Positions 21,801 through 33,639 are shown, counted from the first letter of the stretch. The stretch: 64,000 nt of DNA from Nemertoderma westbladi (GCA_032718475.1 JAUCBJ010001520.1:32703-96702), one strand, 5' to 3'. Translations and numbers: made by a program. The notes: a model not told the origin generated them from the sequence alone.

Positions 21801-24508
21801 TGGTAATGTTGAACCTACAAAAGGCTTTCGATACTGTAGATCATGAAATTCTGCTTGGTAAGTTAGGCCTGATGGGTGTAGGTTCTATAGTCTGGTTCAA
21901 GTCCTACCTGTCAGACAGAGGTCAAACTGTAGTCATTAGCAAATCGCACTCTACTGTACAAGAGATTACCTGTGGTGTAACGCAAGGTAGTATATTAGGT
22001 CCTCTGCTTTTTTTTATATGCTATGTAAATGATATGATAAGTAGTATATATCCCGATTTTAAACTCATTTTATATGCTGACGACAGTGCTCTTATTTTCT
22101 CTCATAAAGAACCTATCCCTAATTCCCAAAAGTTAAGTGCAGTTCTAGAATCCTGTAATGAGTGGTTGGTTGATAATAAGCTATCCATTCACTACGGTAC
22201 GACTGAAAGTATTTTGTTTGGTTCCAAAAGAAAGTTAAAGAAGGAAACTAAGTTTGAAGTCACTAGTAATGGACATAAGATTGGAAATAAAAAGGAAGTT
22301 AAATATTTAGGCGCCACATTGGATAACTGCTTATCAGGAGAAAGCACAGTGAAAATTATTTTCTCGAAAGTTAACAGTAGGCTTAGGTTTCTATACAGAA
22401 ATAAAAAGAGTTTAAACACTGACTCCCACAATTTACTTTGCTCTTCTTTAATACAGTGTCACATGGACTATGCATGCTCTTCTTGGTAAACAAAACAGCT
22501 CAAATGTAAATTACAAGTAGCTCAGAATAAAGTAGTACATTTATAGTTTATACAGCAGTACATTACCGTTTATTAAAGACGACCTAACTCCAGATGACTT
22601 TTCTGAATCTGGACTACTTAACTTAGAGTAGAGTAGAGTAGAGTTAAGCAGCTACGCCTTAACCATGTGCATAAAGTGTATAATGGTAAGTGTCCCAATT
22701 ACCTAAAACAAATATTCAACAGAGTACGCGATACACACTCTTACAGTACCAGAACTAGTGCTTCAAACTTTTACCTCCCGAATTGTAAATCCTTCGAATC
22801 TGATTCTTTCTTTTTTAACTACTACCGAGCTATGGCATTGAAAGCGTTTTGGGCATCAATCATCAACACCCCCACTCCCCATCCTGTAACATCATTGCCT
22901 ATAAGCAGTTCCCAAAAGAAGTGGATTGTCACCCTCCATACATACCTAAACCACTGCACAAAGATTGTCTATAATGTTCACTTCTATAATGTTTACTACT
23001 CCCATGCCTGCCACCAAAGCCTTACCAAGGATCCATTGTAAAAGAGTCTCACCCATTCCAACTGGATGCACTCCTAGGCATTTGATCAGGGCTAAAAGCC
23101 TATTTGACATATGTTCCTTATGTCATCCCTTGGTACTAAACATAATTAGCCAGTTTTGAACCCAGTGCTCCTACGACCTACAGCATTGTGCAAGTGGGCA
23201 CTGGAATCAAGCGACCTGGTAGCATCCTGACCAGAAGAACCACCACTACCATGGACTTTGTCTGCTACAGCTTCTATGAGAGATGAAGTCAGCATAGTTA
23301 TAAAAGTATTTAACTTGGATCCAGGCTGAGATCATTCCCAGGTGGGGAAGCTTCTGGATTCAAGGCTAGTAGTAATTCTATGTATTATTCGCCCTTGACT
23401 ACTATCACAACATTGGGGTCAAGTAAACCTCCACCATCTTGCTCTGCGATCCTCACTCCTGACCTTACCTTTCCTCTCATCATTCATTTTGAGAAGATGC
23501 AGATGGTCTGTTCTTTTTCTTTAAAGCTGTTGGTGTATCCACAGCAAACATGCATTGAAACTTTCAATCCAAATCATCTGCCTCTACCTACAAGGTCTCA
23601 AACTCCCCAGTATCCCACTCCCACTGCTGGAAACACTGTTCCAGGAGTTTCCTTCTTGTAAATATATAAATAACTCACACATGTATAGATTTTGTCCCAT
23701 TTTTTTCCCTTTGAACTCATGAATAACATGATTGAAATTGCAACTCTCTGCTAACTTCTCGGCTTCACGTGCAATTTTGTTATTCCATTTCTGAAAAAAT
23801 GTAAATGACATGTAAAATGACATCAAATTAATATTAAATATGTCACTGACAGAGCAATTACTGTAAAAATTAATTAGAGCCTAGTGCCTCAGTTTTTGTC
23901 GGATTTTTTCCACATCCACCACTTTGCACAAATTAGCAACTGTACATGTACATGTTTGGAGATAGCCATAACGAGAACCAGTGGAATAACCGAAACATAT
24001 TGGATTCTGTAGACAATATTTCTGTTTTTTTTTAGATTCGGCAATGACCCTATGCATTTTGACAAACTATGCGAAGGGCATGGATTAGTCAGCGAAACGC
24101 AGGTCACATGTGTGAAAGAAGAACTAAGTTTGTGACATGTCACATTTCTCACACCACATTTGATTTCATATTCTTCAGTCAACTAACCAATAATTGAAAA
24201 ATGTGTTTATTAAATGTAGTTATTAAATAACTACTTTAAATTACTTAAATTAAGAAGGTCTAACAGATGGAAACACCATGGCCTTAGAGTCCCTTAGAAC
24301 TTACCAATGGACACAGAGGTTTTGATGGTCTGGGAAGTTTTTCACCGTTAGCCATTGATCCTGGAAGGTCCCTCCTGTAGTCGTTATGAGCGTTGATAAG
24401 CGCCTTCTTAATTTTTCTGTTGCATTTAGCGTCTGTTAAGGTAGTTTGTAGTAGTAGAGCAACCACAACCGAAAGAGCTATCATTACGAATCGTTGTGAA
24501 GTCGCCAT
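18841..24508 (-). CDS. CAP/SCP-domain secreted protein, copy 2 (complete, 191 aa)
   Basis: Exons are 24305-24508, 23679-23790, 19949-20085 and 18841-18963, the last including the TAA stop. Together they give 573 coding bases plus stop. In the 191-residue product the signal peptide spans about 1-28, HNDYR is at 41-45, GQNLYM at 100-105, WYDE at 125-128, GHFTQ at 147-151 and YYPAGN at 177-182. Of the CAP tetrad, His148 and Glu128 are present, His89 or His92 is the likely first His, and the GEN Glu is Gln101. Eight cysteines remain after signal cleavage, consistent with a disulfide-bonded extracellular protein. Compared with copy 1, exons 2 and 3 are identical, exon 4 has one silent change, and exon 1 has four replacements, one silent change and a two-codon difference in the signal peptide. 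Both copies face the same way, so this is a head-to-tail gene pair. Confidence 0.88.
19464..19664. mobile_element. foldback MITE-like hairpin in CAP intron 3 (copy 2)
   Basis: Same element as 601-771 at the orthologous intron site, with about 28 extra bases near the loop that partly repeat the arm. Here the hammerhead-like right arm reads CTGATGA, a 7-bp stem with a three-base loop, then GAAA. Confidence 0.7.
20298..20584 (-). mobile_element. tRNA-derived SINE
   Basis: Reading the minus strand, the head has an A-box-like TGGTGTAGTGGTTGCA (20561-20576) and a B box GGTTCGATCC (20524-20533) at tRNA-like spacing. An unrelated body and a TTTACTTTACTTT-type tail (to about 20298) follow. The acceptor stem does not pair, so it is not a functional tRNA. 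A 3' fragment sits at 1397-1468 and a body fragment at about 33640-33690. A run of C lies at 20386-20394. Confidence 0.7.
20585..23041 (+). mobile_element. CR1-like non-LTR retrotransposon remnant (family A), copy 2
   Basis: Same insertion as 1470-3515, carried by the duplication, with about 0.4 kb more 5' sequence. The frame at 20812-21282 runs into the endonuclease start ([20 protein letters not shown]). The frame at 21800-22489 keeps 229 codons of RT ([28 protein letters not shown]), with Pro of the usual PQG replaced by Thr. The RT is less broken than in copy 1, but the endonuclease is frameshifted. Non-functional. Confidence 0.85.
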
Positions 24509-24564
24509 GTTTCTAGATCTTCATTTAGATAAATTTAAAATAATTTAGAGGTAGGTTAGGTACT

Positions 24565-24571
24565 GTATATA
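24565..24571 (-). promoter_or_regulatory. candidate TATA box of CAP copy 2
   Basis: Same TATATA-containing word at the same distance from the start codon as in copy 1, preserved although flanking bases carry several differences between copies. Confidence 0.3.
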
Positions 24572-25480
24572 GCATTGTAAAGGATAGATAGAGGTTAAAA
24601 TAAAAAAAAATTTATTGATAATCTATTGTATTGCTAGTGTTAGTAATATTTCCATGCTGTACTCCGTGTAATGCAGCACTTAATACCGTTATGATCTGAA
24701 TGATTGGTGCATTGTATGTGTGACGGCAATAATGAAAATGGGGTTTATTATAAAATATACAGTTTTATTCCAAAGTTTAAAATTACGAAAATACTTTATA
24801 TGAAAAACTATACCTATGAAAGGTTTTTGTTAATAAAGAGTGATATATTTTTGTGGAAACTCCCGAAATTTTATATACTAGAAAGCCAGAAAGTTGGCTA
24901 TAAGAAGACTGTCAGGCCCTTAAAGAAGGTCAGTTTGACAGTTTCCTTAAATTTAATCTGCTAATCCCAAAAAAATTACAAATTTTGGAAAACAACTTTA
25001 AACAAAGGCACACACATCCCGTTACTGATAATGTCTTTAGGTTATATATAGCAGAATAAAAATATAGTGTATACGTACCGTCGTACCTGTTGCAGTCTTC
25101 TTTTGCAGAATTTAAACCTTTTTATCAAGTTTTATAAATAAACGTAGAGTTCACTACCTCGGCTTATATTATATATAATTCTAACCGGTTGAGATCAATG
25201 AAAGTAATTATTATGTCATATTAAGAAGTCGCCAGAAAATTTTTTTAATACATTTTTGGGTGGATAACAGCTATTGTTATAAATTCGGTATAGAAAACGT
25301 TACATACAAATTGGTCGGGTATGGTTTTCTAAGGATCTCATAATTAGAATTTGTATTTGGTGATCAATGATTGACCATTTTGCAAAGAAATTGTTTTCTG
25401 TAGAATTGTACAATTTTTGATAATTATGTTTTCATGTATTAACAGCTGCAGTACATTGGGCATGACGCAGAGGTAAATTG

Positions 25481-26398
25481 ATTATTAGGAGCCCGCTCGA
25501 CAGGCGGGATACTTACTGTAAAAATTTCAGGATATATAACACTGACTGACTGACTGATAATTATCAAGGTTCAGGCACTTCCTGCCTGTCGATTTTGTTG
25601 AAATTTTAAAAGTAAATTGCTTTGGTGGTTCATAATCGCGTTACAAAATATCAGATCGATTCAATGTGTGGTATTCGATATATTTCGTTTTTTTGAAATT
25701 ATTTTGTCGCGAAATTAAAAGCAATGGTAAAGTAACAACTCCCTGCCTGAGCTGCTGCAGCAGCTAGCTGTGTAAGAATGGTTGAGATAAGGGCTGCCTG
25801 AGATAGAATTCCATCAATGCAGAATTTCTTGACTACACCCCTCCTGCTGCTGGCTGCTGGCTGAGTCTACACATCCTTTATCAGCTCTCAGGGATAGGTA
25901 GAAAATAGTTGAGTTGTCAATAAACAAAATATAATATACCACTGCAGTAGGATTATATTATTATTCCACGAATCATTGGGCTGATTATTTTGTATAGGAT
26001 ATATGTAGAAAGTTCTTAAAAATAATATTCTTATTTTTTTTATTACATAGGATTAGCATCATTTTTTAGCTGAAGCATTAATAGTGTAAATTAATTTAAT
26101 TATCTTTTAATACCATTACTACATTGGCATACTGTAAGATAAGTTTTAACATTTCTTACAAATAGTGGTGCGAGCATAAAACTCAAATCACGCAAATTTA
26201 AAAGAACCGGGTGTGTCGTCATAGCAATGTTTCATTTTTTATTATGTGGGACGAGCCACAAAGTCAGCTAGCCCTACGCCTTATAGTTTAGACAATTATT
26301 TAGTTTACTTACTGCTGACCGACAAGGTTTATTTGTAATAGTCTTGTAAATGGGATTTTTCCCCCGGGGTCCTTCCAGCCAGCTTGCTGGCTTTCTAG
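25481..26398. mobile_element. insertion unique to duplicate 2, possibly Helitron/Helentron-like
   Basis: Absent from the matching site in copy 1 (about 5983-5989). The left end has a short hairpin (CCCGC/GCGGG, about 25492-25508). The right end has a perfect hairpin GCCAGCTTGCTGGC (26378-26391), then TTTCTAG and a T-rich flank, similar to rolling-circle element 3' ends (hairpin, CTRR, T). It encodes nothing recognisable. The 5' end does not start with the canonical TC, and hairpin-to-CTAG spacing is only three bases, so the class is uncertain. Confidence 0.45.
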
Positions 26399-26403
26399 TT
26401 TAA

Positions 26404-26545
26404 ATCAATGAATATCCGGGAGTACATACTTGGACACTTTTACTTCTATAAAGTTATGAGGCAATACCCTGTCATTTTTGAGGACCTTTTCAAAGTGGGC
26501 CTTCCAACCATTGAGGTGATCGGCTGGATATTCTGCCTTAACCCT
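26404..26545 (-). mobile_element. family B LINE fragment
   Basis: The minus strand encodes the same stretch as 12580-12720 (LNGWKAHFEKLL-like, then NDRVLP and a VKVS-like segment). It is a 5' RT-linker fragment with changes, ending at the border of the segmental duplication. Confidence 0.75.
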
Positions 26546-26860
26546 GGTGGTTCCTAGTGATATACTAATGAGATTGGGGGTTCCGAATTTTGTGGGCAGT
26601 CCAGGGGGGCTTTTTCCTGCTGCGAGTGTATACAGTGCAACGTGTGAAATGTTATTCCTATCCGCAATCTGGGGAACGGCTCCAAAGAGCAGTTTATTCT
26701 GCGAAGGGGTCTTACTGTATAAGATAAATAAAATAAAGAACAGTAATTAATTCTACCTAATACATTCTCAGTTAGCCTAATAAAATACATCGGAATCAAC
26801 CAGTAAAATGTACATGTACACATCGTCAATAAGTGAATTTTATGTTAAAAACTGAAGTTA
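26546..26860. other. no feature seen
   Basis: Short unique-looking DNA between two family B LINE fragments. No frame with a recognisable product. Confidence 0.4.
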
Positions 26861-26864
26861 ACTC

Positions 26865-28190
26865 GCATCAGGGGTCCCATTGAGTAACTGCTTTTTGGAA
26901 ATGAGAATTGCTTGCGTAAAGGTCGTAGGACCATAGAGCCCATTTTGGCACATAGAAGGATAATTTAAGAGTTATCAAAAAAGAAAGACAGACAACTGGC
27001 TGGCCATCGGCTGTTCTCTTTGTCAATTTCTTCAAGGCCTTTGACTCAGTCTCTCGCTCACGTATGTTGAGCATACTTTCATTATATGGGATTCCTGATG
27101 AAATTATTGCAGCAATCAGATCAGTATACGATGGTTCGACAACATTTGTGTCTACTGTTGACGGTGACACACATCAATCCGAAGTGTTATGGGGAGTCCT
27201 CCAGGGAGACACACTTGCACCATTCTTATTCATAATTGTGGTTGATTATATCTTACGCATGTCCTTATATCATCATAACGTTGCTGGGGTAATGGTAAAT
27301 CCACCTACTGGCTGTAGAAGTCGAGCAAATCCTGTCAAGTAACAAACTGATCTAGACTTTGCTGATGACTTAGGAGTACTCTCAGAATCACTAGAGGGAG
27401 CCCAGCGGGTCCTGAGCTCATTATAACAGGCTGCTTCTAGTGTTGGTCTATTTGTTAACTCCAAGAAGATCAAAATTTTGATAGTTAACTTTGAAAGTCC
27501 TCAGCAAGTTTCTGATCGGATGAGCATAAGCTCAAAGGATGGTATGCTTGAGCATGTGGACGATCTGGGATGATGGATCCGGAAGTTAGGTTAGTAAGAA
27601 TACGTAAGGGTAAAGGATGGACAGCATTGAATGGTATTTCCAAGATTTGGAAGTCGCACAGAATACATCGGAAATTGAAGGTCTGATTATTTAGAGCAGC
27701 AGTAGTACCAGTACTCTATGGGAGTCCATGCTGGGCTCTAACTGCAGAGGACACCAAATCTCTGGATGGCACATTTACAAGAATGCTACGCCGGGTTCAT
27801 TGTGTCAAGTACAATGCACACATCTCCAACCAGATACAATATAACATTGGAGGTGTTTCATTGGTTCCCCCAAGTTTGAAACTTGAACAAGGCTACCTCC
27901 GCTTTGCAGGACATTGTTTTCGCCATGTGGACCAGCCAGTGCATAATCTAGTGCTTTCGCAGCCCCATGGATAAAATAAGCATGATAATAAATAAGCCCA
28001 TGACTTCCTTGAGACGCCTCTTAAGGGACACTGGCCTTGAAGATAATCTTGCGGATAATCTTGAGAAAGTCATGGGGGATAGGGAGTTGTTGCGGTTCGA
28101 CTTTGTTGATCATATTGGAAAAATATTTTTGTTAAGCCAGCATAGCATCTCAATTGTGCAGCTTCAATGCAGCAGACATATGCTTAGATT
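26865..28190 (+). mobile_element. family B LINE, decayed copy
   Basis: Collinear with 13010-14290: RSRMLSILSLYGIPDEIIAA, GVLQGDTLAPFLF, LDFADDLGVLSES (frame-shifted), MLRRVHCVKYNAHISNQ, FAGHCFRHVDQP, GDRELLRFDFVDH. Several stops and indels. The 3' end keeps a trace of the GCAGCTTCAATGCAGCA terminal segment. Only the 3' half of the element is present. Confidence 0.85.
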
Positions 28191-28680
28191 TTGCTTAAAT
28201 TTCTTTATGTTAAGTTGACACTTAACATAAGTTTATATCACGTGCTGCGCTAAGTCTCTACTTCACTCTACTTCGTATTATCTATTAGTATTCCGATATA
28301 TTTAATGCTCTTGGTAAAAGTTTTACCTCTATAGGCCCAGTAGTATCCGATTACAGTTGTTTGAAAAAAGTTACTCAAAATATTCAGATTGTACTGTATA
28401 TGGTATGCCATCTAGCGGTAACTACAAAATAATAATAATAATATATGCACCCACATGCGGTGTAAATGGTAAATGCTACAGTAAAATTATATCAATTATT
28501 AATTCTAGGTTTAGAAAATATACAGTAATTAAGTAATTCATTGATATTTTAAATTCAATTAAAAAATATAATTAAAATCAGTTTGATAGTTAGATAAGAA
28601 TCATGCCAAAATACGTTAAAAATGGTGGTAATACTATTTAGGACGCCAGACGCTATAAAGAAGGGCACAATGGGCAAACT
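28191..28680. other. no feature seen
   Basis: AT-rich DNA between the LINE copy and the satellite. A short ATAATAATAATA run lies near 28430. No gene recognised. Confidence 0.5.
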
Positions 28681-28689
28681 AGGGCGAGG

Positions 28690-30045
28690 TAGAAATACAT
28701 ATTATAAATGAAACACATATTATAAAAGAAATGCATATTATAAAAGAAATACATATTATAAAAGAAATACATATTATAAAAGAAATACATATTATAAAAG
28801 AAATACATATTATAAAAGAAATACATATTATAAAAGAAATACATATTATAAAAGAAATACATATTATAAAAGAAATACATATTATAAAAGAAATGCATAT
28901 TATAAAAGAAATACATATTATAAAAGAAATACATATTATAAAAGAAATACATATTATAAAAGAAATACATATTATAAAAGAAATACATATTATAAAAGAA
29001 ATACATATTATAAAAGAAATACATATTATAAAAGAAATACATATTATAAAAGAAATACATATTATAAAATAAATACATATTATAAAAGAAATACATATTA
29101 TAAAAGAAATACATATTATAAAAGAAATACATATTATAAAAGAAATACATTAAAGAAATACATATTATAAAAGAAATGCATATTATAAAAGAAATACATA
29201 TTATAAAAGAAATACATATTATAAAAGAAATACATAATATAAAAGAAATACATATTATAAAAGAAATACATATTATAAAAGAAATACATATTATAAAAGA
29301 AATACATATTATAAAAGAAATACATATTATAAAAGAAATACATTAAAGAAATACATATTATAAAAGAAATACATATTATAAAAGAAATACATATTATAAA
29401 AGAAATACATATTATAAAAGAAATACATATTATAAAATAAATACATATTATAAAAGAAATACATATTATAAAAGAAATACATTAAAGAAATACATATTAT
29501 AAAAGAAATGCATATTATAAAAGAAATACATATTATAAAAGAAATACATATTATAAAAGAAATACATATTATAAAAGAAATACAAATTATAAAAGAAATA
29601 CATATTATAAAAGAAATACATATTATAAAAGAAATACATATTATAAAAGAAATACATATTATAAAAGAAATACATATTATAAAAGAAATACATATTATAA
29701 AAGAAATACATATTATAAAAGAAATACATATTATAAAAGAAATACATATTATAAAAGAAATACATATTATAAAAGAAATACATATTATAAAAGAAATACA
29801 TATTATAAAATAAATACATTAAAGAAATACATATTACAAAAGAAATACATATTATAAAAGAAATACATATTATAAAAGAAATACATATTATAAAAGAAAT
29901 ACATTAAAGATATACATATTATAAAATAATACATATTATAAAATAATACATATTATAAAATAATACATATTATAAAATAATACATATTATAAAATAATAC
30001 ATATTATAAAATAATACATATTATAAAATAATACATATTATAAAC
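28690..30045. repeat. 18-bp satellite array
   Basis: About 70 head-to-tail units of ATACATATTATAAAAGAA. At irregular intervals (about 29148, 29340, 29480, 29815, 29903) a shortened unit ATACATTAAAGAA appears. The last 120 bp switch to a 17-bp version, AATACATATTATAAAAT. The 18-bp period keeps frames open on both strands (MYFFYN or IHIIKE repeats), which are artefacts. Confidence 0.95.
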
Positions 30046-30273
30046 TACAATATTCTACATTCATTTAATTTAACCATAATATTATTGAATTTTTTTCGCA
30101 CCTCATGATATTTTCACGAATTTTGATGTAACTACGGTTCTGATGGATCAAAATAAGACAAATTTTAACATTCCTAGAGCATACTGATTTGTTTATCTTT
30201 TGAGATGAGGTTGATTTTCGGCCACAAAAAGTTGAAATAAGGGCCGAAATGTTTAAATTTACTCGCACCTTAA

Positions 30274-31701
30274 CCCTATTACCACTGGGGTGTTTTGACC
30301 ATTAGCACCACTGGGGGGGGGGGCCGATTCGGCCCACCCACTATATTTTTGTAGTCGTCCAATGAAATCCTACAAAATTTGGGCTGTTGGTGAGACAACT
30401 ATAGATGAACACTACCAAACCTTAAAAAGTTAAAATTTCATAAGCAGGGACTCATAATTTTGATGAAAAATAAAAGTAGTCCCAGGACAAAATTACAAAA
30501 TTTTTCGTTTTCTAAAAACTAATAGTGTGGCAGTGCTGGCTAGATTTAGTAGGTTTTTCAAGACGCTGAATCGAATGTGATTATATTCCACTTCCAAAAA
30601 TTGAAGTGGATGCTATTTTTCGTGCACCTAAGAAGTGGGCGTGGCACTTCAAATTTTGAAAAATTCGATATTCAGAAAATGCCCCTAATTTTTTTATTTC
30701 AACGCATCTTTATGGGTTTTCTGGGCCGCTGAATCGATTGAAAGTAATATAGAAGCCTGAAGACTGAGTGGTTCGCCATTTTTGGTACACCAAAATTAGG
30801 GCGTGGCACTTCAAATTTTGAAAAATACAAGATTCGAAAAACAAACCAAATTTGAAATTTTAACGCATTTATATAGGTTTTCCAGACCGCTGAATCGATT
30901 GAAAGTAATATAGAAGCCTGAAGACTTAGAAGTTAGCCATTTTTTGAAATCAAAACTTTAGTGTTTTTTCCGAATAAAGTAATTTTGAAAATTTGAAGTG
31001 CCACGCCCTAATTTTGGTGCACCGAAAATTTCGTACACAAAGGATTTGAGGCTTCTATATTACTTTCAATCGATTCAGCGCTCCAGAAAACCTATAAAAT
31101 TAATTTGAAATCAAAACTTTAGTGAATTTTCCGAATCTCTTATTTTTCAAAATTTGAAGTGCCACGCCCTAATTTTGGTGCACCAAAAATGGCGAACCAC
31201 TAAGTCTTCAGGCTTCTATATTACTTTCAATCGATTCAGCGCTCCAGAAAACCTATAAAAATGCTTTGCAAATCAAAACTTTAGTGTATTTTCAGAATCT
31301 CGTATTTTTCAAAATTTAAAGTGCCACGCCCTAATTTTGGTGCTCCAAAAATGACGTACCACTACACTTACATACTTGTATAGAGCATTAGAGTGATCCA
31401 AACCAATAAAAATAAATAAAAATAGCCCAAACATAAATAATTACTAAATCACGAATGACTTTGTAAAATTCAAAAATTTCAAAAAATTTGGTGCTGGAGA
31501 CCAAATTTTGAGGTGGCACCCACATCGAAAAGTAGAAATCCAATTGCAACGGCGTTTTTTGCAAAAGATGCGGCATTAAATTTGGTTAATTCTCACAAAA
31601 AATTGGGCCGGTACGTAATGTGGTTGCATAGTTACAGCAACTAAAAACTAGGAAGGGGCCGATTCGGCCCCCCCCCCCCCCCCCCCCCAGTGGTAATAGG
31701 G
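30274..31701. mobile_element. non-autonomous piggyBac-type element with foldback interior, copy 1
   Basis: Flanked by TTAA at 30270-30273 and 31702-31705, the piggyBac target duplication. The ends are inverted repeats starting CCCTATTACCACTGGGG. Subterminal GGCCGATTCGGCC palindromes sit next to G/C homopolymers at both ends. The interior consists of units of roughly 175 bp, containing GCTGAATCGATTGAAAGTAA and TAGGGCGTGGCACTT, in forward orientation up to about 30945 and then inverted. No transposase frame. The TTAA and CCC ends support piggyBac mobilisation; the family is inferred. Confidence 0.8.
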
Positions 31702-32033
31702 TTAAAATTAGAAATTTTAATAAATAATGTTATGTGAAATTTGCTGAAGTTTACATCGATTTAGGTGGTTGAAAACTATATTTTATGTCATTTTTTTAAT
31801 TATTTTTTATTTCGATCATTCATTGCTCATGTTCTATAGCACCTACTGCTAACGCCAAAGGATACATAATTTAGCTTCCTGTAGGCTGGGTAGTTTTCGA
31901 GTTAATCGAGATTCAAAAGTGTGAAATTATGATTTTGAAACCTTTTTTTCAAGGGATCAGCCAAGAAGCATATTCTCCAGAAACCCAAACGAAAACAGTA
32001 TGTAACATGGAAAGATCATTTCTAAGGGAGATC

Positions 32034-32155
32034 TTACCAAATACTACTATTACTACTAGGATTGGCATGCTGCATTGCAGCTGAATTTTTAAGAAAATGC
32101 TGTGCCGGCTTGTCGACAAAATTGCGCCGCCACAACTCCCTATCATTGAGACAGT
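32034..32155 (-). mobile_element. family B LINE 3' end
   Basis: The minus strand encodes DRELWRRNFVDKPAQH, then the GCAGCTGCAATGCAGCATGC segment and a (TAGTAG)-type tail, matching 14220-14320. A severely 5'-truncated copy. Confidence 0.8.
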
Positions 32156-32267
32156 CAGGAGAAGTACATACAGAACAATATTGAATGAATAAATTACTGC
32201 TCACATACAGCAACAAACAAGACTTACCTGGTAAACTGTAAATGAGGTATCTGGTCGGAAAAGTTGT

Positions 32268-32440
32268 GCTAAGGGGCGACTAAATGCAGATAGTCCTGAA
32301 GAACGTGTTGGGAAATTTATAGATCACTTCAGCAATTTGTTTGGACAGTCTCCAAACATCGAGGTCAGCCCACAATACGCCACCCATTGAAACAAGGGGG
32401 CTTTCAACTAAAGCCTCTCCCCAAGAAAAGATATTTTGGT
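32268..32440 (+). mobile_element. RTE-like LINE fragment
   Basis: The plus strand reads LRGRLNADSPEERVGKFIDH then FSNLFGQ, the endonuclease-RT linker wording common to RTE-type elements (a 'P-ER-xx-HF-xx-L-G' pattern). Too short to place in a family. Confidence 0.45.
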
Positions 32441-32639
32441 ATATCAACAACTACTACTACTAGGTCAAGCGAACTCGGACAGTAGAAATGAGATCCTTAC
32501 AGTTTTCCCGCTTTTCCATAGTTGTAGCAATTTCGTTTCTCTCAAGTCCGGTAACCCTTTCAAGTTTGTCTTTCTAAGTTATGGCCAGTGGTCAACAGCT
32601 ATACTTTCCTTGGCCTGCCATTAGTAGTCTTGTTAATTA

Positions 32640-33600
32640 AAGGTTGCACGCGACATACTGAGTAGTCCTATGTAGAAACTATAAATTCGTTGTTCAAGTG
32701 ATTTCGTCAATGTCTAGGTCTCACCCTCATATAAAAGTTCACTTTCCAATTTGACTCGAAAGAACTTAATCTTCAGGTGCGTGTAGATGTCTGCTTTCCA
32801 GATGGTATCCATTTTTGATAGACCAACCTTTGATGATAGATGCCTTTGCTTTCCTAGCTTTTGCTTTCCTTTCTCTTTTTTGCTACTCTCTATCCATGAT
32901 CCAAGGTACTGGAAGTCGTCAACCTTCCTTAGTTGATTATTATCAATGGTTGTAAAGTTTCCATCAACATTAAAGGTCATAAATTCGGTCTTGGTAGCAT
33001 TTATATGCAATCCAACCTCCTTAGCAGCCCTCTCCACTTTATTTAGTAGGAGCTGTGCATCTGCTAGCATATTAGAGAGCAGGGCGATGTCATCCGCAAA
33101 GTCGGTGTCTGTGACTGTAATTGCTTGAATGCAAATCCTGCATTTTTGTAATTTTAATTGAAAATCTTTACCCTTTGTCGCCGCCCTCATTTCGTAATCC
33201 AGTACAATTATGAATAGTACTGGCGCCAATGTGCCACCTTGAAGCACGCCAGCCAGGACAGAGAAAAACTCAGTTTAACCATCTGGTGAGAATACTTGAG
33301 CTACTGTCTTAAAATATACAATACAATGCCAGCGACAATTACTTCTGGTATTCCATAAACTCGTAGGATTTCCAGAATTTTACCTCTAGGGATGGAGTTG
33401 AATGCTTTCTTGAAGTCCACAAATGTCAGGACTGCGGGAAGATTCTTTGACTTAATTCCCTCATTCAGCCACTGCAGCACAAGTATCTGACATAATGATG
33501 ATCTATTTGGTCGAAATACATTTTGGCTCTGACGCAGCCTAATGCTATATAGAATCATTTTGTTGTATATTTTGGCAGCACCATGTTGGGAGTTTCTTTT
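32640..33600 (-). mobile_element. RTE/Nimb-like LINE (family D) RT fragment
   Basis: Minus-strand frames 33301-33558 (FRPNRSSLCQILVLQWL, FVDFKKAFNSIPRGKI, GIPEVIVAGI) and 32714-33247 (LQGGTLAPVLFIIVLDYEMR, TDFADDIALLSN, VDDFQYLGSWIESS, ELLYEGET). The order matches an RT with catalytic FADD. It is related to but clearly distinct from family B. Truncated at both ends, with a break near 33250-33300. Confidence 0.8.
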
Positions 33601-33639
33601 TAGTGGTCTTTTAGTCCAAATTGGTGGTGACTTTTACTT

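Larger units (their letters stand above)
18850..26410. repeat. segmental duplication, copy 2
   Basis: Direct-orientation partner of 1-6000. Since the LINE, SINE tail and foldback repeat sit at the same sites in both copies, those insertions predate the duplication. The block 25481-26398 is a later insertion in this copy or a clean loss from the other. The right end of homology abuts a minus-strand LINE fragment at about 26404. Confidence 0.9.

Noticed and set aside
28653-29819. Long MYFFYN / IHIIKE repeat frames on both strands
   Set aside because: Artefact of the 18-bp satellite; simultaneous open frames on both strands argue against coding.
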